Assembly (NCBI GenBank): GCA_003170475.1
Contig: PMZI01000062.1
Span: 19,971-83,970, forward strand
Source of the DNA: Ignavibacteriota bacterium
GTDB lineage: Bacteria; Bacteroidota; Ignavibacteria; UBA10030
Length of the DNA: 64,000 bases
Direction of reading: 5' to 3'
Under the pieces are notes generated by a model, which worked only from the letters and a program-made list of their open reading frames with translations, made no database searches and had not been told where the DNA came from. The position numbers and the translations under genes were made by a program. This document shows, in pieces, positions 24,366 through 35,555 of this stretch (within the stretch, counting starts at the first letter, position 1; each line of letters opens with the position of its first letter).

Positions 24366-24872
24366 ATGGAACGCAATAAACGTGTCTATACCATTCTGCT
24401 TCTCCTCACTGCACTCTGGTGCTGCGGGATTCTGCTCGCTCCGGCGTTGCAGGCAAGCCATTCCATGGGAGCTTCCGTAGTGTATTCAGCCTACGCTCCC
24501 ATCTGTCACCAAATCGACGGCCGCTGTTTCCATCTCTTTGGTGCGAAGTGGGGCGTCTGCATCCGTTGTTCCGCGATCTATTTTAGTTTCTTCCTTTCGC
24601 TTCTCATGTACCCATTCTTCCGTCGCTTGTCTTTTCCATCGTATCCCGGACGCCGGTGGATCGCTCTTGCGGTGGTTCCGATGATCATTGATGTACTCCT
24701 GAACTTCACCGGAATTTATCCAAGCACACCAATGACGAGGTTGATGACAGGGGCGTTGTTCGGATCGGTTCTCCCGCTGTTCATTCTCCCTCCTTTACTG
24801 GAAGGGATCGCACAACTTCGAAGTCAATTCTCAGCACGAGGAGGTTTCTTGTATGCTCGAAAAGCCCAATAA
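24366..24872 (+). CDS. DUF2085 family membrane protein
   Basis: 168 residues, four to five membrane helices. The segment CHQIDGRCFHLFGAKWGVCIRCSAIY carries the Cys/His/Arg pattern of DUF2085, in which a CxRC-type motif follows a CHQ motif; the conserved Cys residues suggest metal or redox chemistry at the membrane, but no function is established. The start at 24366 is decided by AGGAG six bases upstream and the promoter before it. Overlaps the next gene by 20 bases. Confidence 0.8.
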   Translation: MERNKRVYTILLLLTALWCCGILLAPALQASHSMGASVVYSAYAPICHQIDGRCFHLFGAKWGVCIRCSAIYFSFFLSLLMYPFFRRLSFPSYPGRRWIALAVVPMIIDVLLNFTGIYPSTPMTRLMTGALFGSVLPLFILPPLLEGIAQLRSQFSARGGFLYARKAQ

Positions 24873-25392
24873 GCTTAGGATTGCTCTGATCTGTGGCGTC
24901 GCCATCGGTACTGTTTCGGCGGTGCCCGGTATCAGTCTCATCAACTGTTGCTGCTGTGCGGGTGTCTGGCTGGGGGGAGTGCTGGCGATGTATTTGTACA
25001 AACAGCAATTAACGGAAGGAATGCCTCCCCTTGAATCCTCCGACGCCCTTATGCTCGGACTGATGTCGGGCATCATCGGAGCGTTTACCGCAACCGTGAT
25101 TAATGTTGTGATTCTGGCGATCTTCGGTCCCGTCGAACAAGGGCTGATGAGATCTATCGTGGGAAAGCTTCTTGATCGACTCGTCGAACAGGGTGGATTG
25201 CAGACCGACATGGCAGAGTCGATGAAGGAACAGATCGAGCAATCTATCAGGGACTCCGGCAAACTCTCCAACATCTTTGGAAGCCTGTTCATGACGCTGA
25301 TTCTGTATCCGATCTTTTCTATCCTCGGTGCGCTCCTGGGTTTCGCGATTTTCCGACCGAAGAATCCACCTCCTACGACGATGGTGCAATAG
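24853..25392 (+). CDS. Integral membrane protein with a CCCC motif, unknown
   Basis: 179 residues. Helices lie at about 10-50, 65-95 and 140-170. Four consecutive Cys (NCCCC, about residues 31-35) lie in the first hydrophobic stretch, and an amphipathic, charged segment follows the middle helices (LDRLVEQGGLQTDMAESM). Strong AGGAGG precedes the ATG within the end of the DUF2085 gene. The Cys cluster beside a Cys-rich DUF2085 neighbour suggests a shared redox or metal role, an inference only. Confidence 0.7.
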   Translation: MLEKPNKLRIALICGVAIGTVSAVPGISLINCCCCAGVWLGGVLAMYLYKQQLTEGMPPLESSDALMLGLMSGIIGAFTATVINVVILAIFGPVEQGLMRSIVGKLLDRLVEQGGLQTDMAESMKEQIEQSIRDSGKLSNIFGSLFMTLILYPIFSILGALLGFAIFRPKNPPPTTMVQ

Positions 25393-25393
25393 C

Positions 25394-25831
25394 ATGAGAC
25401 ATGTTTTCATGATTTGTCTTCTGTCGCTGTCGACCTTGGGAATGGTCGCCTTTTCACAAGAACGGGAGAAGGCGATAGAAAAAATCCTTCTCGATCAGGT
25501 CGTCGCGTGGAACGCGGGGGACATTGAGGGATACATGAAGGGATATTGGAACTCGGATAGTACGGTCTTTCTTAGCGGAGGGAATCTCACTCGGGGCTAC
25601 AACAATGTTCTCTCTCGTTACAAAAAATCATACGACACTCGCGACAAGATGGGGCAACTTGAATTCACAGAGCTTCGAATCAGAATGATGGCTCCGACCC
25701 TCGGGGTTGCCACCGGTGTCTGGCGGCTTCATCGCGCGAAGGACCAACCTTGGGGTCGATTCACACTTCTCGTGGAACAGAAGCCGGAGGGTTGGCGCAT
25801 CGTCCACGATCATACCTCATCTGCAAACTGA
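25394..25831 (+). CDS. Secreted NTF2-like (DUF4440-type) protein
   Basis: 145 residues with a signal peptide cleaved near VAFSQ. The mature part has the cone-shaped NTF2/SnoaL fold pattern: AWNAGDIEGYMKGYW, a central TRGYNNVLSRYKK, and the closing GWRIVHDHTSS strand typical of DUF4440. Such domains bind small molecules or act as ketosteroid-isomerase-like enzymes; ligand unknown. Begins one base after the previous stop, so it is part of the same unit. Confidence 0.78.
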   Translation: MRHVFMICLLSLSTLGMVAFSQEREKAIEKILLDQVVAWNAGDIEGYMKGYWNSDSTVFLSGGNLTRGYNNVLSRYKKSYDTRDKMGQLEFTELRIRMMAPTLGVATGVWRLHRAKDQPWGRFTLLVEQKPEGWRIVHDHTSSAN

Positions 25832-25886
25832 ATTTCCTGTCTGCGTTTCTCATCTTTTCAGAGGCCATCTCGAAAAAGACAACAGT

Positions 25887-25956
25887 CATTCCCGCTTGTT
25901 GTGGGCGGCCTGCCATCAGTGTACTTCCAGGGCGGGCAGGCAAAGAGCGGAACATT
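25887..25956. repeat. Imperfect nested inverted repeat in a convergent spacer
   Basis: GCCTGCC (about 25908) pairs with GGCAGGC (about 25935), and outside them ATTCCCGCTT faces AAGAGCGGAACATT. The spacer between the NTF2-like gene and the histidine kinase holds no other feature. It resembles degraded intergenic palindromic repeats; a similar CCTGCC/GGCAGG pair is at 40101-40131. Confidence 0.4.
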
Positions 25957-26030
25957 CGGGGAGTGACATCGGGGGCTTTGAAATACTGTTCTGCTCGATC
26001 GCGAGGCAAGAAGACGGATCTCTTCCGGTC

Positions 26031-27251
26031 TTAGGTTTTGCGCAGTTTTATCCGAAACGTTGTGCCCAGTCCCGGCTTGCTGTCTTTGAGGATGAGTTTG
26101 CCGCTGTGGTAGATCTCGATGATGCGCTGGGAGAGGCTGAGTCCCAAACCCCAGCCTCGCTTTTTCGTAGAAAAACCAGGCCTGAAGACTTCCTTGCGAT
26201 ACGTCATGTCAATCCCCTTGCCCGTATCTGTCACATCGATGTTGACGAACTTCTGTCGCGAGGAAAGCGAGATCGTGATCTTCCCCGAGCCGTTTTCGAT
26301 CGCGTCCAGCCCGTTCTTGATCAAATTCTCGATCACCCATTCGAACAGCTCGCTGTTCATTTGAACCGTAATGGGTGATTTGTATTCGAGCGACAGTTGA
26401 ACCTTTTTGCCCGTCTGGGGGATGCGCCGCTGGAAGTACTGGATGACCTTTTCGATGACCTCCACCAGGTTCTCGTCCTTAAGATCGGGTTTGGAACCGA
26501 TGCGGGAGAACCGGCTCGCGATCTTCTGAAGCCGCTGGAGATCGTTGTCCATATCATGAAGCGTCTCGGTGATTTTCGGGTCCGAGCTTCCGGTCTGATG
26601 CTTCAGAAGTTCGACCCATCCCATCATGCTGGAGATCGGTGTGCCAAGTTGGTGTGCTGTCTCTCGTGCCATGCCGACCCAGATATTGCTCTGTTCACTC
26701 CTCTTGATATAGCTGAAACTGATGTACCCGATCAGGATCCAGAACGCAACTACTGCGATCTCGATGTAGGGCAGGAGCCGGAGGCGTGAGATCAGCTTTG
26801 ATTCTCCGTAGTGAACGTAGTTCAGGATGAGAGTTTCGGAAGCCGCGCTACGAATCTTCGTATTCCGTTCATCCATCTCTGCCATTAGTTTCTTGAGGTA
26901 AAGACGCTGTTGGACCGTCGACATGCTCGAGTCGAGCGTAATATTCTTGACGTTCAGGGCGTATGGCTGGAGAGGCTCGTCGGCGGCGTCGGAGAGAATC
27001 AGCGGGAAATCGATATTGTTGATGATCTCCTCCAGCACGAAACTGTAGTCGCCCGGTTGCGTCTTGTTGCTGCCGATGTAGTCGATGGACTTGACGAAGA
27101 CGCTTGCGATGTGCTTCTGGGTTGCTTCGAGGTCACGAACAATAGAATGCGTGTACCAAAGAGTTCCTGCAACGATGATGAAGGCAAAGATGAGCAAAGC
27201 GACCTTCAGCTCGCTGGATTGGGGGAGCAAATTCCGATTGTTGGTTTTCAT
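26031..27251 (-). CDS. Membrane sensor histidine kinase
   Basis: 406 residues. Two membrane helices (about 16-34 and 160-181) flank an extracytoplasmic region of about 125 residues with no named sensor fold. The DHp helix has His200 in ARETAHQLGTPISSMMGW, and the catalytic domain has intact boxes: NLIKNGLDA, DTGKGI, GWGLGLSLS. The HQLGTP form is common in FCB kinases. It lies 23 bases downstream of purA on the same strand and has no adjacent response regulator, so its partner must be elsewhere. Confidence 0.9.
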   Translation of the reverse strand: MKTNNRNLLPQSSELKVALLIFAFIIVAGTLWYTHSIVRDLEATQKHIASVFVKSIDYIGSNKTQPGDYSFVLEEIINNIDFPLILSDAADEPLQPYALNVKNITLDSSMSTVQQRLYLKKLMAEMDERNTKIRSAASETLILNYVHYGESKLISRLRLLPYIEIAVVAFWILIGYISFSYIKRSEQSNIWVGMARETAHQLGTPISSMMGWVELLKHQTGSSDPKITETLHDMDNDLQRLQKIASRFSRIGSKPDLKDENLVEVIEKVIQYFQRRIPQTGKKVQLSLEYKSPITVQMNSELFEWVIENLIKNGLDAIENGSGKITISLSSRQKFVNIDVTDTGKGIDMTYRKEVFRPGFSTKKRGWGLGLSLSQRIIEIYHSGKLILKDSKPGLGTTFRIKLRKT

Positions 27252-27274
27252 GAACGAATCGATGACCGCGAGTG

Positions 27275-28606
<1,332 letters not shown>

Positions 28607-28700
28607 TCATCTGAGGAGTCGGGAGGAAATCTGCGCGTGACCGATTGGACCATATGAGGAGGTCGGGAGTGTTGATCGGTTCGCCGCCTGATTCCCAAAA

Positions 28701-28729
28701 ATTGTAGGCAAAAAATGAACGAAATACAA
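28701..28729 (-). promoter_or_regulatory. Promoter of purA
   Basis: On the minus strand: TTGTAT (28729-28724), 17 bases, TACAAT (28706-28701). The leader to the ATG at 28570 is about 125 bases and holds no structure I recognise as a purine riboswitch. Confidence 0.65.
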
Positions 28730-28752
28730 GGTGAAGCCCTGCGAATGGGTTT

Positions 28753-28781
28753 TTGCCTTTCAGTCGTTAATGGGTTATATT
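28753..28781 (+). promoter_or_regulatory. Promoter of murA
   Basis: TTGCCT (28753-28758), 17 bases, TATATT (28776-28781), 52 bases before the murA ATG and back-to-back with the purA promoter. Confidence 0.65.
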
Positions 28782-28832
28782 TTCGTCGCAATCAGTTGAA
28801 CTTCCGACCCTTCACAGCGAAAAAGGTCCAGC

Positions 28833-30104
28833 GTGGATAAATTCGTTATTCATGGCGGTAAGAAGCTGAAAGGTACCGTGCAGGCAAGCGGCGCTAAGAA
28901 CGCATCGCTCGCTTTGATGCCTGCAACCCTTCTTGCATCGGGAGAGTATAAGCTCCATAATACTCCGGAACTTCGCGACGTGGCGACGATGTCCCGGCTG
29001 CTGGAGACGATGGGGCTGAAGATCAGGCGGGATGATCATACGCTCACGATCAATTCGTCGTCGATCACGAGTTTTGAGGCACCGTACGAGCACGTCAAAA
29101 AGATGCGCGCGTCAATCTACGTGCTCGGTCCGTTAGTCGGGCGTTTCGGTCAGGCGGATGTCTCTCTGCCCGGAGGCTGTGCCTGGGGTCCCAGGCCCGT
29201 CAATCTTCACATCGAAGGCCTCCGCAAACTTGGGGCGGAGATCGAAGTAGAAGGAGGATACATTCGGGCGAGGGCAAAGCGTCTGCACGGCGCTCGCATC
29301 GTGTTCGATGTCTCCAGTGTCGGCGCCACAGGCAATGTGATGATGGCGGCGGTTCTCGCACAGGGAACCACGGTGATCGACAACGCAGCGATGGAGCCGG
29401 AAATAGCGGCTCTCGGACATTTTCTCAGGGCAATGGGAGCAAAGATCGATGGCGTTGGGACGAACCATCTTGAGATCGAAGGTGTGGATGCGTTGCACCC
29501 GGCGGATTGTGTAACGATCCCTGACCGCATCGAGACCGGCACGCTCCTCATCGCCGCGGCACTCGTCGGAGACCGAAATGCATCTGTCCGCATTGAGCGG
29601 TGTTCTCCGTCCCACATGAGCGCAGTGACGACGAAGCTGGAAGACGTCGGGGCGAAACTTACGTTGGGAAAAGACTTCATCGAAATTGTTCCGCCTGAAT
29701 CCATCCGGCCCGTCAATATTACCACGTCGATCTATTCCGGTTTCCCCACCGATATGCAAGCCCAATGGATGGCATTGATGAGTCTGGCTCAAGGAACGAG
29801 CATTATCACGGAAACCATCTATTCCGATCGTTTCATGCACGTTCCGGAATTGATCCGGCTTGGATGCAATATCACCGTCAAGGACAACATTGCGACCGTC
29901 GTCGGGGTCCATCGGCTGATGGGAGCAAAAGTGATGTCCACGGACCTTCGGGCGAGCGCTTCACTCATTCTCGCCGGTCTGGCAGCAGAGGGGATGACAG
30001 AGGTCCTTCGGGTCTATCACCTCGATCGCGGGTACGAACAGATTGAAAGAAAACTCGCCAGCCTCGGAGCCGAGATTGAGCGCGCGAGCGGAGAAGAGTT
30101 CTGA
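28833..30104 (+). CDS. murA: UDP-N-acetylglucosamine 1-carboxyvinyltransferase
   Basis: 423 residues, full length. GAKNAS (about 20-25) carries the UDP-GlcNAc-binding Lys/Asn. The catalytic loop has Cys116 in PGGCAWGPRPV, so a fosfomycin-sensitive form is expected. Later blocks include TGNVMMAAVLAQG, DRIETGTLLIAAA and FPTDMQAQWMAL. First committed step of peptidoglycan synthesis. The CAWGP loop differs slightly from the usual CAIGAR, but the Cys and Arg remain. Confidence 0.97.
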   Translation: MDKFVIHGGKKLKGTVQASGAKNASLALMPATLLASGEYKLHNTPELRDVATMSRLLETMGLKIRRDDHTLTINSSSITSFEAPYEHVKKMRASIYVLGPLVGRFGQADVSLPGGCAWGPRPVNLHIEGLRKLGAEIEVEGGYIRARAKRLHGARIVFDVSSVGATGNVMMAAVLAQGTTVIDNAAMEPEIAALGHFLRAMGAKIDGVGTNHLEIEGVDALHPADCVTIPDRIETGTLLIAAALVGDRNASVRIERCSPSHMSAVTTKLEDVGAKLTLGKDFIEIVPPESIRPVNITTSIYSGFPTDMQAQWMALMSLAQGTSIITETIYSDRFMHVPELIRLGCNITVKDNIATVVGVHRLMGAKVMSTDLRASASLILAGLAAEGMTEVLRVYHLDRGYEQIERKLASLGAEIERASGEEF

Positions 30105-30190
30105 TCCTTCCGTAGAAACCATTCGTCTTTTCCCTTCGCTTCTGTGAGGGGTGGACGCGAAGCACTTCATAGCCTTCCTATCGCGTGGCG

Positions 30191-32443
30191 ATGATCAAAG
30201 AGTTCCTATCGTATCGATCCCATGTCATCGCGCTCGCGGTACTGTCGATCGTTGCCATTGTCCTCACGCAAATCCCGCTTTTCAATTATCTCGGATTTGA
30301 ATTCTCTGCGGTCATCGCTCTCTCGTGGAGTCTCATTGCCGGGCTGCTGACCATTTCGCTCTGGAACAAACGGAGGGATCCATCGAACGAGAAGTTCGCG
30401 GCGTTTGCCCTTCGATCACTTGCGACGGTCCTACTTGCTCTCCTTCTTCCCCTGGTGGTCATTGCGGTGAACGCCTTTTTCGTCAAGAACTGTTCGTTCC
30501 CGCAGGGCATCGTGCTGTTTTTTCTCGTGGCTGTTCTTGGAGTTGTCTTCACCCACGCCGTGTCACTGTTGTGCATTGTTGCGTTTCCACGTTGGAGGAA
30601 ATCCAGCCTGATGATCGCGTGGATTGCAGTGCTTGCTCAGATTCCCTATGTGGGGTTCACGGGGCCGCAAATCTTCGCTTTTAATCCCATTCTTGGATTC
30701 TTTCCGGGTTTGACATACGATGAGACGCTTGATGTCACAGGACGGTTGCTGGTGTACCGTCTGGGAACACTCGCGCTGGGGCTTTTGATTCTTCTCGTGG
30801 CGGCATCAGTCCATCGGCGGCGAACCAACAGCGAACTTCAGTCGTCTCGATCCATGTCGATCATGCGCCGGGGTACCATGATTGTGCTCGCGGCAGGTGT
30901 TGTGTTCCTCTTTTTCTTCAGCGACCGGATCGGCCTGTCTTCTTCAGAGTCGTCGATCCAGCAGGCGCTTGGGGGAAGGATAGAGACTGAACATTTCATC
31001 GTGTTCTATCCGGACACGCTCTTCAAAGGTCCGAGGTTGGAGCAAGTCATTCAGTTGCATGAATTCTACTTCTCCCAGGTGTCGAGAGCGCTGTGGGTCA
31101 AACCCGGAAGGAAAATCCGATCATACATCTACGCAACACCGATGCAGAAAGGAAGACTCATCGGTGCCGCCAACACGGATATTGCGAAGCCGTGGTTGTG
31201 GCAATTGCATATCAACGCGGGTGACGTTGATGCATCGCTTCGACACGAGCTTGTTCACGTCATGGCCGCTGATTTTGGATTTCCGCTTCTTCGGATAGGA
31301 GTCAATTCGGGATTGATTGAGGGGCTCGCGATTGCGGTCGAGCGTTTTGAATATGAAGAATCGGTACACAAACTTGCTGCGATGGTCTTTGCCACGGGGG
31401 CTGCTCCCGATATGCAGAGTCTTTTTTCTCTCTCGGGGTTCATGAAGGCTCCCGCCGGTGTCAGCTACACGCTCGCGGGTTCGTTCTGTCGATATTTGAT
31501 CGATCGATACGGTTTGCGTCGATTCAAGCTCTTGTACAAGACAGGTGAATATGCGATTCTCTACGACAAGCCGCTCCCGTTGCTTCTGCAGGAATGGCGC
31601 CGCTCGCTCGATCGTTTCCATTTCAGTGAGGGTGATGTCGAGAAGGCAAATTATCTCTTCAGACGACAATCGATCTTCGGAAAGGAATGTGCGCGTGTTA
31701 TCGCAAATCTGAACACAGAAACGCGCGCAAAGCTGTCAAATCGGAATTTTGAAGAGGCTCTGCAGTCAGCAGAAAGGTCCATCGACAAGACGATGAGCAC
31801 GGAGGCAGTCTATCAGAAAACGACGGCTTTGATACGACTCGGGCGATACTCAGATGCGATTGTATTTGCTCAGACCAGGCTCAGAGATTCAACGGCTGCA
31901 TCCTCATTTCTCACATTGAAATTCCTTCTCGGGGATGCACTCTGGGGAGCGGATTCCCTTGAGAATGCGATGAAGGTATATGGCGAGCTGCTTCGTGCAC
32001 ATCTTTCTCTCTCGTGGGACGAGTCCATCACGTTGCGACAAGAGATTGTGCTGAATCCAGATCTTGCGCATGCACTGAAGTCTCTCTTCCTTTCATCAAT
32101 CGAGGATTCAGTCCGGATGCCTTTCTTTGAAAACCTCGTGCGGGCCTTTCCAAAGGAACCGATTGTGAAGTATCTCCTGGCTCGCGAGGAAGCGGCGGCG
32201 GAACGATATGATGAGGCCATGCGCTTGCTCGACGGGCTGAGTGTTTTCCGGTCGCCTGTTTTGGAGCATTCCCGGCAGAGACGACTCGCACAACTTGCAA
32301 TGGCGCTCGGTCATTATCAAAAATCGAAATTGTACTATTGGCAGTCGCTCAATCACGCCTATCGCGACACGCAGTCATTGGAGATCGAAGAAAGGCTCAG
32401 GTTCTGTGACTGGATGGATGAATTTGGTCATCGGCCGAATTGA
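30191..32443 (+). CDS. Multi-helix membrane protein with gluzincin (peptidase MA-like) domain and TPR-like tail
   Basis: 750 residues. Six or seven membrane helices occupy about 10-245. The following extracytoplasmic domain has a zinc motif HELVH at about 352-356 (LRHELVHVMAADFG) with a downstream EGLAIAVE that can supply the third ligand, as in peptidase MA-type gluzincins. The C-terminal 300 residues are helical and repetitive, consistent with TPR units. A GTG at 30185 is an alternative start. Likely an envelope protease with a substrate-docking tail; substrate unknown. Between murA and eno with no overlap. Confidence 0.8.
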   Translation: MIKEFLSYRSHVIALAVLSIVAIVLTQIPLFNYLGFEFSAVIALSWSLIAGLLTISLWNKRRDPSNEKFAAFALRSLATVLLALLLPLVVIAVNAFFVKNCSFPQGIVLFFLVAVLGVVFTHAVSLLCIVAFPRWRKSSLMIAWIAVLAQIPYVGFTGPQIFAFNPILGFFPGLTYDETLDVTGRLLVYRLGTLALGLLILLVAASVHRRRTNSELQSSRSMSIMRRGTMIVLAAGVVFLFFFSDRIGLSSSESSIQQALGGRIETEHFIVFYPDTLFKGPRLEQVIQLHEFYFSQVSRALWVKPGRKIRSYIYATPMQKGRLIGAANTDIAKPWLWQLHINAGDVDASLRHELVHVMAADFGFPLLRIGVNSGLIEGLAIAVERFEYEESVHKLAAMVFATGAAPDMQSLFSLSGFMKAPAGVSYTLAGSFCRYLIDRYGLRRFKLLYKTGEYAILYDKPLPLLLQEWRRSLDRFHFSEGDVEKANYLFRRQSIFGKECARVIANLNTETRAKLSNRNFEEALQSAERSIDKTMSTEAVYQKTTALIRLGRYSDAIVFAQTRLRDSTAASSFLTLKFLLGDALWGADSLENAMKVYGELLRAHLSLSWDESITLRQEIVLNPDLAHALKSLFLSSIEDSVRMPFFENLVRAFPKEPIVKYLLAREEAAAERYDEAMRLLDGLSVFRSPVLEHSRQRRLAQLAMALGHYQKSKLYYWQSLNHAYRDTQSLEIEERLRFCDWMDEFGHRPN

Positions 32444-32457
32444 TTTTCCCGCGAATT

Positions 32458-32492
32458 TTGGCTTAATTGCTCTGCACTTTTACTGATATTCT
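32458..32492 (+). promoter_or_regulatory. Possible eno promoter
   Basis: Two overlapping readings: TTGGCT (32458-32463)-N17-TACTGA, or TTAATT (32463-32468)-N18-TATTCT (32487-32492). It lies in the 93-base gap before eno. Confidence 0.35.
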
Positions 32493-32515
32493 TCGCACCG
32501 AACCCGCTTTTCTGA

Positions 32516-33835
<1,320 letters not shown>

Positions 33836-33869
33836 TTCATTCATTGAATAGACTCAGGGTAATTCATCT

Positions 33870-35264
33870 ATGACTCCAATCAAGTTTGGGACAGACGGTT
33901 GGCGCGGGCTGATCGCTGACGATTTCACGTTCGACAATCTCTCCAAGGTTGCCCTTGCGACCGCGAACTACTTCAAACGGCACAAGAAAATCAAGAACGG
34001 CATTGTCATCGGTTACGATTCGAGATTCCTCAGCAAGGAATTCGCGGAAGCAACAGCGACTGTTCTGGCGAACAAGGGAATCAAGGTCATCCTGTCTGAC
34101 AAGATTTCGTCGACACCCATGGTCTCGCTCTTGACGACGAAACTGAAAGCAGCCGGCGGCATAGTGATCACGGCAAGCCACAATCCTGCACGCTACAATG
34201 GATTCAAAATCAAAGGCGACTTCGGCGGTCCGGCTCGTCCCGAAATGATTGAGAAGGTCGAGAAGGAACTGAAGAAGGTACTGAAATCGAAAGTGGCGCA
34301 GGCGCACAGCTTCGAAGAGCTCTTGAAGAAGGGAGCCATCAAGAAAATCGATTTCACAGAGGTCTATGTTGAGGACATCAAGACAAAGATCGATATCCCT
34401 CTCATTACATCGTCCGGCCTCAAGATTGCCTATGATGCCATGTATGGGGCCGGTCAGGGTGTATTCTCTCAGTTGGTACCGCCGAGAGCTGAACTCCGGA
34501 ACTCGTTCAACCCTTCGTTTGGCGGGACACATCCCGAGCCCATTCCGCAGAACATAAGGGACCTGTCCTCCGCTGTCGTGATGAAGGGGTGCGACATCGG
34601 CATCGCGACTGACGGTGATGCTGACCGGATTGGCGCCATGGATGAGAACGGCAACTTCGTCGACTCGCATCGGATTTTCGCCATCCTCTTGAAGTACCTT
34701 GTCACGGAGAAGCACCTTACCGGCGAGATCGCAAAATCGATATCAGTCAGCCAGATTATTAACAAGATGTGTGAGAAATATGGGCTGAAACTGCATGAGA
34801 CTCCCGTTGGGTTCAAGTACCTGTGTCGCTTGATGACTGAGCGAAACATCCTGATCGCGGCGGAAGAGAGTGGCGGACTCGGTGTGCGGATGCATCTTCC
34901 GGAGCGCGACGGCATCTACATTGGACTTTTGCTCTGCGAGGTGATGGCCACACGAAAGCGCAAACTGAGCGAGCTTGTCGAAGAACTGATGATAGAGTTC
35001 GGGTGGCATTACTTCAACCGCGTTGACGCGCGCATGACGGAGAAAGAGAAACAGCAAACGTTGGCCGCATACAAAAAGGGGATCAAGTCGCTGGCCGGAT
35101 ATCCAGTCCGGAGAGTGCAAACAACGGACGGCTTTAAACTCTTCTTCGATGATGCCTGGGTGCTGATGCGAGCCTCCGGGACTGAGCCGTTGATTCGATT
35201 CTATGCCGAAGCGGACTCTGTGTTCAAATTGAACGCGCTCTTGAAGGCTGCGACCGAAGTGTAG
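33870..35264 (+). CDS. Phosphoglucomutase/phosphomannomutase family protein
   Basis: 464 residues with all four alpha-D-phosphohexomutase motifs: phosphoserine Ser103 in TASHNPARYNGFK, metal loop DGDADRIG, sugar loop EESGGLGV, and phosphate loop RASGTEPLIRF. It interconverts hexose 1- and 6-phosphates; whether glucose, mannose or glucosamine is preferred cannot be read with confidence. Follows enolase, likely in the same transcript. A terminator-like hairpin lies at 35334-35367. Confidence 0.92.
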   Translation: MTPIKFGTDGWRGLIADDFTFDNLSKVALATANYFKRHKKIKNGIVIGYDSRFLSKEFAEATATVLANKGIKVILSDKISSTPMVSLLTTKLKAAGGIVITASHNPARYNGFKIKGDFGGPARPEMIEKVEKELKKVLKSKVAQAHSFEELLKKGAIKKIDFTEVYVEDIKTKIDIPLITSSGLKIAYDAMYGAGQGVFSQLVPPRAELRNSFNPSFGGTHPEPIPQNIRDLSSAVVMKGCDIGIATDGDADRIGAMDENGNFVDSHRIFAILLKYLVTEKHLTGEIAKSISVSQIINKMCEKYGLKLHETPVGFKYLCRLMTERNILIAAEESGGLGVRMHLPERDGIYIGLLLCEVMATRKRKLSELVEELMIEFGWHYFNRVDARMTEKEKQQTLAAYKKGIKSLAGYPVRRVQTTDGFKLFFDDAWVLMRASGTEPLIRFYAEADSVFKLNALLKAATEV

Positions 35265-35333
35265 GGGGAAGGGGTGTGGCGAAATCGACGAGGGTGGGAG
35301 ATGTGTGCGTCGAAATTTTGCGGTACGTTTTCC

Positions 35334-35367
35334 AAACCTCCCTGTTTCATACAGTGGAGGTTTTTTA
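35334..35367 (+). terminator. Intrinsic terminator after the phosphohexomutase gene
   Basis: AAACCTCC pairs with GGAGGTTT around a loop of about 14 bases, followed by a T-run (TTTTTTATT). Confidence 0.75.
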
Positions 35368-35504
35368 TTGCCGGGCGGAAATAATCCAGTTCACACTTCG
35401 CTCTATCCAACGGCACATCTCCATATGGAGCGTCGCTCTTTTTCGGGTTGCGAACTTGGGGGGGCAGTTGTTGATCTCCGATTGGCGCTCGAGAATCGTG
35501 GATT

Positions 35505-35551
35505 GAAGAGCAGAGATCACCATCAGAAATCACAAACCGGAGATCGGAAAT
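35505..35551. repeat. ATCAGAAATCACAAACCGGAGATC-type short-period repeat
   Basis: Just before the RlmD-type gene: AGAGATCAC-CATCAGAAATCAC-AAACCGGAGATCGGAAATAG, built from imperfect 7-10-base units of the type (C)AGAAATC/GGAAATC. The same units occur inside the gene at 36050-36093. The start of the next gene lies immediately after it. Confidence 0.65.
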
Positions 35552-35555
35552 AGTC

